Below the pieces are notes generated by a model. That model made no database searches and was not told the DNA's origin. It was given only the letters and a program-made list of their open reading frames with translations. A stretch of 64,000 bases of DNA from Bacteroidales bacterium (lineage in GTDB: Bacteria > Bacteroidota > Bacteroidia > Bacteroidales > F082). The position numbers and the translations under genes are program-made. Shown in pieces: positions 17,637 through 25,920 of the stretch (the first letter of the stretch is position 1; each line of letters begins with the position of its first letter). The stretch lies in NCBI GenBank assembly GCA_017539045.1, contig JAFYHS010000012.1, positions 45,124-109,123 on the forward strand, in the 5' to 3' direction.

Positions 17637-19151
17637 ATGGCAGAAAACAGATTAGGATCACTAGCGAAGCAAACCGCCATTTATGGCTTGAGCAGCATTG
17701 TCGGCAGGTTCTTGAACTACCTGCTCGTGCCCCTTTATACCTATAAAATATGCGCTGAGGCCGGTGGCCCTGCCGCCTACGGTCTTGTCACCAACTTTTA
17801 CGCCTATACTGCTTTGCTTTTGGTCATCCTGACCTTCGGCATGGAGACCACCTTCTTCCGTTTTGCCAACAAAGAGGGCGCCGATCCCAACAAGACCTTC
17901 TCGACAGCCGGCATAGCGGTAGGTTTTGTGTCCTTGGTGTTCATCATTTTGGTCAGCATTTTCTTGAAACCCATCTCCAACGCGATGCATTATGCCGAAC
18001 ATCCCGAGTTTGTGGAGATTATGGCGATCATCGTGGGTTTAGATGCCTTCCAGGCCATTCTTTTTGCCCGTCTTAGATACGAGAACCGTCCCATCAAATT
18101 CGCCGCCTTGAAGCTGTTGTTCATTTTCATGAACATCGGGATGAACCTGTTCATCTTCCTGCTGGCACCAAAGTTGAAAGTCAGTTGTCCCAGTTTGATG
18201 GGCTGGTATGAAAACGCTTATCAAGTCGGCTATATTTTCTTTGTTAACCTGATCTGCACCTGTTTGATCACGCTCGGCTTCATCCCCGAACTGAAAAAGC
18301 TGCGTTATGGTCTCGACAAGGACTTGCTAAAACGGATGTTGCGTTATACTTGGCCGCTGTTGCTCTTGGGTTTGGCGGGCATTCTCAACCAGGTGGCCGA
18401 CAAAATTTGTTACCGTTACATCATTCCCACCAAGGAAGGCGATGCCCAACTGGGCATCTATGGCGCTTGCGTGAAAATCGCGATGATTATGGCAATGATC
18501 ACACAAGCTTTCCGCTATGCTTACGAACCTTTCGTCTTTGGTGGCAAACGCGACGAAAAGGACAAAGAAGCCCAAGCCAAGGTAATGAAGTATTTCATCA
18601 TCTTCACGCTGTTTGCATTTCTCGCCGTGGTGATGTACATGCCCATCTTGAAGCACATCATCAAGAGTGACTATTGGGAAGGCCTGCGCGTGGTGCCCAT
18701 CGTGATGATGGCCGAAATCTTCATGGGCATTTATTTCAACCTCTCGTTCTGGTACAAACTCATCGACGAGACCTGGTGGGGTGCCATCTTCTCAGCTATC
18801 GGTTGTGCGGTATTGCTCGCCATCAACTTCATCTTTGTACCCAAATACAGTTATATGGCCTGTGCCTGGGGCGGCTTTGCGGGCTACGCCACCTGTATGG
18901 TGCTGTCTTATTTTGTCGGACAGAAGAAAGCCCCCATACCCTATGACTTGAAGTCGGCATTCCTCTATTTTGCCGTGGCTATCGCCTTGTTTTTCGTCCA
19001 AAAAAACATCCATATCGAGAGTACCATTTGGACCTTGGTCGTCAACACGGGCCTGCTGCTGGTCTTCTTCGCCTTCATCTGCTGGAAAGAAAAAGACCTA
19101 GTGGGTGCCGTTATGAATGTAGTGAATAGTAAAATATTGAAAAAGAAATAG
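17637..19151 (+). CDS. Polysaccharide flippase (Wzx/RfbX-like, MOP superfamily)
   Basis: A 504-aa integral membrane protein with about 12-14 hydrophobic helices spread over its length. The N-terminal [20 protein letters not shown] and LLVPLYTY are typical of the oligosaccharide flippase family, which moves lipid-linked glycans or lipid II-like substrates across the inner membrane. It heads a tight same-strand run with dut (2-bp gap), a TPR protein, DUF4292 and EnvC, an order that recurs in Bacteroidales, suggesting an envelope task rather than a variable O-antigen locus. Confidence 0.88.
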   Translation: MAENRLGSLAKQTAIYGLSSIVGRFLNYLLVPLYTYKICAEAGGPAAYGLVTNFYAYTALLLVILTFGMETTFFRFANKEGADPNKTFSTAGIAVGFVSLVFIILVSIFLKPISNAMHYAEHPEFVEIMAIIVGLDAFQAILFARLRYENRPIKFAALKLLFIFMNIGMNLFIFLLAPKLKVSCPSLMGWYENAYQVGYIFFVNLICTCLITLGFIPELKKLRYGLDKDLLKRMLRYTWPLLLLGLAGILNQVADKICYRYIIPTKEGDAQLGIYGACVKIAMIMAMITQAFRYAYEPFVFGGKRDEKDKEAQAKVMKYFIIFTLFAFLAVVMYMPILKHIIKSDYWEGLRVVPIVMMAEIFMGIYFNLSFWYKLIDETWWGAIFSAIGCAVLLAINFIFVPKYSYMACAWGGFAGYATCMVLSYFVGQKKAPIPYDLKSAFLYFAVAIALFFVQKNIHIESTIWTLVVNTGLLLVFFAFICWKEKDLVGAVMNVVNSKILKKK

Positions 19152-19153
19152 AT

Positions 19154-19591
19154 ATGAAACTCAACATCGTCAACACATCAAATAACCCTATGCCTGCTTA
19201 CGAGACCAAGAGCTCTGCCGGCATGGACCTTCGCGCCTATCTGCCCGAAGGCCCCATCACCCTCGAACCCATGCAGCGCGGCCTCGTTCCGACAGGTCTT
19301 TACATGGAGATCCCCGAAGGCTACGAAGGACAGGTGCGTCCCCGCAGCGGTTTGGCCCTTAAGAGCGGCATCACCGTGCTCAACTCACCCGGCACCATCG
19401 ACGCCGACTATCGCGGACAGATTTGCGTCATTCTCATCAATCTCTCCGACAAGTCGTTTGTCATCAATAGTGGCGACCGCATCGCTCAGATGGTCATCGC
19501 CAAATGCGAACAGGCCGAACCTGTGCAGGTGGAAACGCTTTCGGAAACCGAGCGCGGCGCAGGCGGATTCGGTCACACTGGAAAAAACTAA
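19154..19591 (+). CDS. dut: Deoxyuridine 5'-triphosphate nucleotidohydrolase (dUTPase)
   Basis: A 145-aa trimeric dUTPase of usual length. All five motifs are present: [10 protein letters not shown] (I), [11 protein letters not shown] (II), [11 protein letters not shown] with catalytic Asp (III), GDRIAQMVI (IV) and the C-terminal P-loop-like [12 protein letters not shown] (V). It hydrolyses dUTP to dUMP and pyrophosphate, keeping uracil out of DNA. It lies 2 bp after the flippase and 6 bp before the TPR gene. Confidence 0.97.
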   Translation: MKLNIVNTSNNPMPAYETKSSAGMDLRAYLPEGPITLEPMQRGLVPTGLYMEIPEGYEGQVRPRSGLALKSGITVLNSPGTIDADYRGQICVILINLSDKSFVINSGDRIAQMVIAKCEQAEPVQVETLSETERGAGGFGHTGKN

Positions 19592-19597
19592 GTACAA

Positions 19598-21292
19598 ATG
19601 AAAAGAGTATTATTATTGTTGTTGTTGGGTGGTTGTATCACCATGGGCTTCGCCCAAAACATGTCATCGGAATATGATGGCAAGCCCGACAAGAAAAAGA
19701 ACGCCACCTATTTCTCGAACGGCTTGCAGAGCAAATACCGCGAGGACACCGAAGGCGCCATCCGTAACTTCGAGCAGGCCTTGCGCTTCATGCCCAACGA
19801 CGACGCCAGCATGTTTGAGCTCAGCGAACAATACTACAACGCAGGTCGCATAGAAGAGGCTTTCCAGATGATTCAAAAGGCCGTAAAAGTCGACCCCGAG
19901 AACAAATGGTATCAGATGCGTCTTGGGCTGTTTTACCGCAACCTGGACCAATATGACGACTTCATCAAATTGTATGAAAAGCTGACCAAGCAATATCCTG
20001 AAGACCTGGATATGCTCAGCGAACTGATTGAGGCCTATCTGGTCACGGAAAACTATGGTAAGGCATTGGAGAAGATGGATTTGCTGGAACAGAACGTGGG
20101 AGCAAACGAAATCATCACCGAGCAACGTCTCAATGTTTACAAACGCCAAGGCAACAACAAGAAAGTGATCTCAGAGCTAGAGAAGCTGATAGAAGAGAAC
20201 CCCGAAAACGTTCGCTATTATGGCATGTTGGCACAAGTGTATGCCGAAATGGGCAAAGACAAGGAAGCCTTGAAATTGTACGAGAAAATCAAGGAAGTCA
20301 ACCCCAACGAGCCTTACATCAACATCTCGCTCATGGAGTTTTACGAGAAGAGCGGTGACCAAGAAAAGGCTTTCAACGAACTGTTGGCCGCCATCCGAAA
20401 CAAAAACCTCGACCTGGCAACGAAAGCCAACATATGGGATTATTGGATGGGAAAAAACGAAAAATCAAACCAGATCGACGAGCAGGCTCGGCAATGCGGT
20501 GAAGCCTTTATGGAGACCCATCCCGACAACAAATTGGGTTATCTTATCCTCGGCTCCTACTATATGACAAAACAAAACTCGGTAAAATCAAAGGAGCTGA
20601 GCCTGAAAACATTGGCTTTGGACAGCACCGACTTCTATTCCTGGCAAAACCTCATCGTCAGCGAATCGCAGCTCGAAGAGAACGAAGCCGTACGCGACCA
20701 CGCCATCGCCGCCTTGAAGTATTACCCCATGCAACCGGTGTTTTATTGGTATGCCGGTGTGGCCAACGCCGTGCTCGACAACAACGAAGACGCCGTCATC
20801 TATCTTGAGAAGGGTAGGAGATACACCTCCGACAAGATGCAGATGTCGGAATTCGACGCTTTCTTGGGCGACATCTACCATCAACAAGGTGAAGACACGA
20901 AAGCCTTTGATGCATACGACCGCACCTTGCGCAACAACCCCGACAATGCCTTGGTGTTGAACAATTACGCCTACTACCTCTCGCTACGCGGCGAAAGACT
21001 GGAGGAAGCTTTGGAGATGGCCATACGCGCCAACGAATTGGAGCCCGACAACGTCTATTACACCGACACCTACGCCTGGGTGCTCTACAAGCTCGGCCGC
21101 TACAAGGAAGCCGAGAAGATGATGAAAAAATGTCTGGGGCTCGAGAAGGACCCTTCGGGCACCAATTTGGAGCATTACGGCGACATCCTCTTCAAACTCG
21201 GAAAGACTGACGAAGCCAAAACCTACTGGAACAAAGCCAAACAAGCGGGAGGCTATTCAAATGATTTGGAACGAAAATTGAAGGAAAACTAA
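19598..21292 (+). CDS. Exported tetratricopeptide repeat protein
   Basis: A 564-aa protein with a signal peptide (MKRVLLLLLLGGCITMGFAQ) followed by roughly twelve TPR units (for example AIRNFEQALRFMPNDDASMF, ALKLYEKIKEVNPNEPYINI, ALEMAIRANELEPDNVYYTD). TPR arrays scaffold protein complexes. It lies between dut and the DUF4292 lipoprotein gene, 2 bp from the latter, and the set TPR-DUF4292-EnvC is conserved in Bacteroidales, consistent with a periplasmic or outer-membrane assembly role; this is inference. Confidence 0.88.
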   Translation: MKRVLLLLLLGGCITMGFAQNMSSEYDGKPDKKKNATYFSNGLQSKYREDTEGAIRNFEQALRFMPNDDASMFELSEQYYNAGRIEEAFQMIQKAVKVDPENKWYQMRLGLFYRNLDQYDDFIKLYEKLTKQYPEDLDMLSELIEAYLVTENYGKALEKMDLLEQNVGANEIITEQRLNVYKRQGNNKKVISELEKLIEENPENVRYYGMLAQVYAEMGKDKEALKLYEKIKEVNPNEPYINISLMEFYEKSGDQEKAFNELLAAIRNKNLDLATKANIWDYWMGKNEKSNQIDEQARQCGEAFMETHPDNKLGYLILGSYYMTKQNSVKSKELSLKTLALDSTDFYSWQNLIVSESQLEENEAVRDHAIAALKYYPMQPVFYWYAGVANAVLDNNEDAVIYLEKGRRYTSDKMQMSEFDAFLGDIYHQQGEDTKAFDAYDRTLRNNPDNALVLNNYAYYLSLRGERLEEALEMAIRANELEPDNVYYTDTYAWVLYKLGRYKEAEKMMKKCLGLEKDPSGTNLEHYGDILFKLGKTDEAKTYWNKAKQAGGYSNDLERKLKEN

Positions 21293-21294
21293 GT

Positions 21295-21849
21295 GTGAAG
21301 AACCTGTCTAAAATAGCATTCCTCGTCCTCTTGCTGGCCACCACCTCTTGTGCCTCGCGCAAGAAAACCGTTGCGCCCGTTCAGCCGCAAGCCTTTGAGT
21401 GGCTCACGGCCAACATGGACATCCAGGCTGAAGGTAACGGGATGAACTTCGACGACCTCTCAGGACAACTGCGTATGCGTAAGGACAGCCTCGTCTGGCT
21501 CAGCGTAACCGCTTCCATGGGCATCGAAGTGGCTCGCGTCAAAGTCAGCACCGACTCGGTCTGGATCCTCAACCGCTTGGAGAAGACCTATCTGGCCGAA
21601 CCGACGGAAAACGTAGCCCAATATCTCGGCATTCCGCTTAGCCTCACATTGTTGCAAACGTTACTCTTGGACAATAACGAAGGCCTTCCTCCCGTTGAAA
21701 ACCAAACGGTACAATTAAAGACTTTCGTTTGGGGTAACCTGGCCGCCAAAATCAAATACCACAACATCAAACTCAATGAGACGACCTCCTTCCCGCTGAA
21801 AATCACAGATAAGATGGAGCGTTTTCGCTTACAAAAGAAAGGATACTAA
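21295..21849 (+). CDS. DUF4292 family lipoprotein (GTG start)
   Basis: A 184-aa lipoprotein; the signal ends TTSC (Cys19). The mature part has the DUF4292 pattern: SGQLRMRKDSLVWLSV, MGIEVARVKVSTDSVWILNR, then a beta-rich C-terminus. The fold resembles LolA/LolB-type lipoprotein carriers, so a role in lipid or lipoprotein handling is plausible. The start is GTG, chosen because it gives a complete signal peptide directly after the upstream stop (2-bp gap). Confidence 0.85.
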   Translation: MKNLSKIAFLVLLLATTSCASRKKTVAPVQPQAFEWLTANMDIQAEGNGMNFDDLSGQLRMRKDSLVWLSVTASMGIEVARVKVSTDSVWILNRLEKTYLAEPTENVAQYLGIPLSLTLLQTLLLDNNEGLPPVENQTVQLKTFVWGNLAAKIKYHNIKLNETTSFPLKITDKMERFRLQKKGY

Positions 21850-21852
21850 TAC

Positions 21853-23163
21853 TTGAAAAAGCTACATATCATATTGGTTTTGTTGTTGCTGGCCCTGGTC
21901 AATCCGGTATATTGCCAAAAGACAAAAGGCAAGTCGAAGAAACAGCTGCAGAGCGAGATAACCTCGTTGCAAAAGGAAATCTCGACCGCTAACCAGTTGC
22001 TGAAAAAGACCAAAAAAGACAAGGAGATGACGCTCAACGAAGTCAACCTCCTCGACAAGAAAATCAAGCAGCGTGAGCAACTCATCAAGGCCTATAACGA
22101 ACAAATCGCCGTCCTCGACGAGGAAATCAACGCCGGACAGAGCAACATCAAGACACTCAACGCCGACCTGGGCAAACTCCGTAAGGAATATGCAAAGATG
22201 CTCACCTTCGCCAACAAAAACCGCAGTCATTACGACAAACTTGGCTTCGTCTTCGCTTCCCAAAACTTCAACCAAGCCTTCAGGCGGCTACGTTATATCC
22301 GAGAGTTCAGCGATGCCCGCAAGGTGAAGATGGACCAAATCGCATCCACTGAACGTCGCATCAGCGGAGAGGTGGAAGCCAGCCAACAGGCACGCGAGGA
22401 ACAAGCCGCCTTGCTGAAAGACGAAAAAGAACAGCAAGAAGCGCTCAAGAAGGAAAAAGAGGAACTCAACAGCCAGGTGGCCAAGCTGAAGAAAAAAGAA
22501 GGCAACTTGCAGCAAGACATCAAGAACAAACAACAGCAGACGCAGAAGCTGCAAAAAGCCATCGACGACATCATAGCTGAGGAAATTCGCAAAGCCAATG
22601 CTGAAGCTGAGCGAAAACGCTTGGAAGAGGCCAAAAAGAAAGCCGCTGCCAACAAAGACAAGGGTAAGACGGCCACCACAACGGCACCCGCTACACCTGC
22701 CCCTAGCAAAGAAAAGGGCATGGCGTTAACGCCATCGGAGCAGACCCTGTCATCGAATTTCGTCAACAACAAAGGCAAGCTACCGTGGCCTGTTGAACGT
22801 GGCGTCGTCTCCTCGTCATACGGCAAACACGCCTCGGTGGTCTCCAGCAAGGTCACCGTGACCAACAACGGCATCGACATCGCCACCACCGAAGGCGCCA
22901 AGGCCCGTGCCGTCTTCGACGGTGAAGTGGCCAGCGTGGCCAAACTGGTGGGGTCCAACACCGTGGTCATCATCCGACATGGTGAGTATTTCACCGTCTA
23001 TTCCAACCTCGAAAACGTAACCGTGAAACGTGGCGACAAGGTGAAAACCAAGCAAAACATCGGCACGGTACATACCAACAAAAACGAGAACAAGACCGAG
23101 ATACACTTCGAGTTATTGAAAGAACAAAGCCGACAGAATCCGGCAAATTGGTTATCGAAATGA
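21853..23163 (+). CDS. EnvC-like murein hydrolase activator (degenerate M23 domain)
   Basis: A 436-aa protein starting with TTG at 21853. Signal peptide, then ~200 residues of coiled coil (KKQLQSEITSLQKEISTANQ onward), a Lys/Ala/Thr linker, and a C-terminal M23 (LytM) domain over the last ~110 residues. The zinc ligands of active M23 peptidases are missing: HxxxD is NGIDI, and the HxH motif reads EIHFEL. This is the EnvC pattern, in which a catalytically dead LytM domain activates amidases during septal wall splitting. Its stop overlaps the next gene's ATG (ATGA). Confidence 0.88.
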   Translation: MKKLHIILVLLLLALVNPVYCQKTKGKSKKQLQSEITSLQKEISTANQLLKKTKKDKEMTLNEVNLLDKKIKQREQLIKAYNEQIAVLDEEINAGQSNIKTLNADLGKLRKEYAKMLTFANKNRSHYDKLGFVFASQNFNQAFRRLRYIREFSDARKVKMDQIASTERRISGEVEASQQAREEQAALLKDEKEQQEALKKEKEELNSQVAKLKKKEGNLQQDIKNKQQQTQKLQKAIDDIIAEEIRKANAEAERKRLEEAKKKAAANKDKGKTATTTAPATPAPSKEKGMALTPSEQTLSSNFVNNKGKLPWPVERGVVSSSYGKHASVVSSKVTVTNNGIDIATTEGAKARAVFDGEVASVAKLVGSNTVVIIRHGEYFTVYSNLENVTVKRGDKVKTKQNIGTVHTNKNENKTEIHFELLKEQSRQNPANWLSK

Positions 23164-23339
23164 AAAGAAGAACACTGATATTATTGTTGTTGGGCTTAAG
23201 CCTTCTGGCTGCCTCATGCAAGACCAAGGAAGTGCCTGGCCGCCGCCGTGCACCTCGTCACTGCAACACCTGCACCAAATGGAGTTATGCACCACAGGTA
23301 GACAACGAAAATTTGGTTTTAGTAAACGATGAAACCTGA
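23160..23339 (+). CDS. Small lipoprotein
   Basis: A 59-aa protein starting at the ATG that overlaps the EnvC stop. Signal MKRRTLILLLLGLSLLAASC gives Cys20 as the lipidation site. The mature part is short with a basic RRRAPRH stretch and a CNTC pair. It overlaps the SprT-like gene by 11 bp, so the three genes are translationally chained. Function unknown. Confidence 0.75.
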   Translation: MKRRTLILLLLGLSLLAASCKTKEVPGRRRAPRHCNTCTKWSYAPQVDNENLVLVNDET

Positions 23340-23952
23340 GGAACTGTCTCTGCTGAAGCATTATTTCCCAGAGGCCGCTGTAGCCATGGTGGGTAACATG
23401 TATGAGCAACGGCGCTTCAAACTACATTTCAAGAGGCCTCGCAGCTCAAAACTGGGCGACTTCCGTGCCCCACGCACCAAAAACGGCATCTGTGCCATCA
23501 CCCTCAATTTGGACCTTAACCCTTATCAGATGCTCATCACCTATGTCCACGAAGTGGCGCATTATGATGTCTATCAGCAGCATGGTTCAAGACTCGTGCA
23601 ACCCCATGGACAAGAATGGCAGGATCGCTTCTCCGCTTTATTACAGCCTTTCATGACCGACACCATCTTTCCCCAAGACGTCCTCGCCCAACTCCAACAC
23701 CATCTCCATCACATCAAAGCCAGCAGCACCGCCGACCTCAAGCTGCAACGCGTGTTGCAAAAATATGACAAACACCCCGAGTCGGTCAAAATGGTGGAGA
23801 GCCTCCCTGCGGGAGCCCGTTTCACTCTGAAAAACGGTCTCGTCTTCCAAAAAGGGGAGAAGCAACGCACCCGTTACAAATGCTATTGCGAGAGCAACGG
23901 ACGCTGGTATTTCGTGTCGGCCTTGGCGGAAGTTCAACTGATTTTGAAATAG
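23329..23952 (+). CDS. SprT-like zinc metalloprotease-fold protein
   Basis: A 207-aa protein with the zincin motif HEVAHY (about residue 71), preceded by LNLDLNPYQMLITYV and followed by HGQEW, the third-ligand region of SprT-like proteins. The C-terminal third (RYKCYCESNGRWYFVSAL) resembles the zinc-ribbon part but retains only two Cys. SprT-like proteins include DNA-protein crosslink proteases; the bacterial role is poorly known. It ends the operon that starts with the flippase; a new promoter follows. Confidence 0.85.
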   Translation: MKPEELSLLKHYFPEAAVAMVGNMYEQRRFKLHFKRPRSSKLGDFRAPRTKNGICAITLNLDLNPYQMLITYVHEVAHYDVYQQHGSRLVQPHGQEWQDRFSALLQPFMTDTIFPQDVLAQLQHHLHHIKASSTADLKLQRVLQKYDKHPESVKMVESLPAGARFTLKNGLVFQKGEKQRTRYKCYCESNGRWYFVSALAEVQLILK

Positions 23953-23967
23953 ATAACAAAAAATTCC

Positions 23968-23976
23968 TACTTTTGC
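23968..23976 (+). promoter_or_regulatory. -7 promoter box of the CapD-type gene
   Basis: TACTTTTGC, 18 bases before the ATG at 23995. Confidence 0.7.
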
Positions 23977-23994
23977 AGCATAAAATGGAGCATT

Positions 23995-25911
23995 ATGCGC
24001 AAACTCGTCACACGTATTTGCAACTTCATCTTTGGAAAGCATAAAAACAACACCTTGCCTCGTTATTGGATCCTGGCAACGGATATGGCCATTGTTTTCA
24101 TTGCCTACGTCATCGCAGTGGTGTTGGTCTACTTCAATGACATTTCCAAATTGAACCTCATCGTTGACTGGAAACGCGTCTGGCTCTTCCCTCTTGTCTA
24201 TCTCGTCTCTTTCCTGCTCAGCAAGACCTACGATGGCATGTTGCGCTATTCGGGGTTCAACGACATCAGGAAAATCTTTTTGGCCTGCACTTGGACACTG
24301 CTGTTCATTGTGCTCAGCAAATGGCTGTTTATCAAATTCTACCATCCTTTTGCAGTCAATTTCTACCCACCTTTCACCATCATAGGATACCATTATCTCA
24401 TCACGCTCGTGCTGATGATCATGCTGCGTTTTACCATCCGTCGCCTCTATAACGAGGTCTATAAAAACGTAAGCAACAAGATAAACACCATCATTTATGG
24501 CGCAGGGGATGGGGGTACTATTTTGTTCAGAACATTAGAGCAGGACACCTACTCGAAATACAAAATCAAGGCTTTCGTTGACGATGACCCAAAACGAGTT
24601 GGTTCCCAGATTAATACGATCAAAGTCTATGCACCCAACGAGATCATGACAGAGGAGTATATCCTGAAAAACAACATCGAAGCCTTGATTATCGCCATCC
24701 CGAGCCTTGATGAAAAGCGAAGAAAGGAAATCATCGAACAAGGCTTGGCGCTTAATCTGGATGTGAAGTCAGTCCCCTCGTTCGACAAATGGGTGGATGG
24801 CAAACTCTCCACCAACCAGATTCAGGATATCAAGATCGAAGACCTGCTTGGCCGACAGCCCATTACCTTAAGCAACGAGAACGTGTCGCGGGAAATCTGC
24901 GACAAAGTGGTGCTGGTGACTGGTGCTGCTGGTTCCATAGGCAGCGAGATCTGCCGTCAGGCAATGCTTTACCAACCCAAGCAGTTGATCATGCTTGACC
25001 AAGCCGAGTCGCCACTCTATGACTTTCAGTTCGAGATGAACAACACGGCTGAATTCAAGGAGATGAAAGACCGTATGGCTTTCGTCATCACCAACGTGAA
25101 AGACCCGGTCCGCATGAGAGAGGTCTTTGAAAAGTATCATCCCCAGGTGGTATTTCATGCTGCAGCCTACAAGCACGTTCCCTTTATGGAGGAGAATGCC
25201 TACGAGGCCGTATATGTCAACGTGTTCGGCACCAAGCTTGTGGCTGACTTAGCCACTGAATATGGCGTCGAAAAGTTTGTGATGATATCGACGGATAAGG
25301 CTGTCAATCCGACCAATGTGATGGGCGCCACCAAACGCATAGCCGAAATTTACACGCAAAGCCGACAGGGACAAACCAAATTCATCACCACGCGATTTGG
25401 CAATGTGTTGGGTTCCAACGGCTCCGTCGTACCTTTGTTCCGCAAGCAGATCGAGCAAGGCGGACCCATCACGGTCACCGACCGCCGCATCACACGCTAT
25501 TTCATGACCATACCCGAGGCCTGTAGCCTCGTCCTCGAAGCTGGTGCTATCGGTGAAGGTGGCGACATCTTCGTGTTCGACATGGGCGAGAAAGTCAAGA
25601 TTTGGGACTTGGCAGAAAAGATGCGCAAACTGGCTCACCGACCTGATGTGGAAATCATCGAGACCGGACTCCGGCCTGGCGAGAAACTCTACGAAGAAGT
25701 GCTGGCCAACGAGGAGAACACCATCAAGACCGACAACGAAAAAATCATGCACGCCGTGGTACGCAAATATGAAACCGAAGAAGTGGACGGCATGATTGAG
25801 AAACTCCAAACCGAATTAGAGACCTGCGACCCGATGAAGATAGTGGCCCAGATGAAGGCCATCGTGCCCGAATTCAAAAGCAACAACAGCATATTCAGCC
25901 AGTTAGACTAA
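23995..25911 (+). CDS. Membrane-bound UDP-sugar 4,6-dehydratase/epimerase (CapD/PglF type)
   Basis: A 638-aa protein. Four N-terminal helices (residues ~18-150) anchor it. A first Rossmann-like CoA-binding region begins NTIIYGAGDGG, and the SDR catalytic domain begins VVLVTGAAGSIGSEICRQ at ~residue 303. The catalytic triad region contains MISTDKAVNPTNVMGATKR, where the family Tyr is replaced by Met (TDKAxxPTxxMGxxKR), the normal form for PglF/CapD. It makes 4-keto-6-deoxy UDP-HexNAc for surface glycans. A 9-bp gap to the FAD oxidase suggests co-transcription. Confidence 0.92.
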   Translation: MRKLVTRICNFIFGKHKNNTLPRYWILATDMAIVFIAYVIAVVLVYFNDISKLNLIVDWKRVWLFPLVYLVSFLLSKTYDGMLRYSGFNDIRKIFLACTWTLLFIVLSKWLFIKFYHPFAVNFYPPFTIIGYHYLITLVLMIMLRFTIRRLYNEVYKNVSNKINTIIYGAGDGGTILFRTLEQDTYSKYKIKAFVDDDPKRVGSQINTIKVYAPNEIMTEEYILKNNIEALIIAIPSLDEKRRKEIIEQGLALNLDVKSVPSFDKWVDGKLSTNQIQDIKIEDLLGRQPITLSNENVSREICDKVVLVTGAAGSIGSEICRQAMLYQPKQLIMLDQAESPLYDFQFEMNNTAEFKEMKDRMAFVITNVKDPVRMREVFEKYHPQVVFHAAAYKHVPFMEENAYEAVYVNVFGTKLVADLATEYGVEKFVMISTDKAVNPTNVMGATKRIAEIYTQSRQGQTKFITTRFGNVLGSNGSVVPLFRKQIEQGGPITVTDRRITRYFMTIPEACSLVLEAGAIGEGGDIFVFDMGEKVKIWDLAEKMRKLAHRPDVEIIETGLRPGEKLYEEVLANEENTIKTDNEKIMHAVVRKYETEEVDGMIEKLQTELETCDPMKIVAQMKAIVPEFKSNNSIFSQLD

Positions 25912-25920
25912 CCAACCAAG

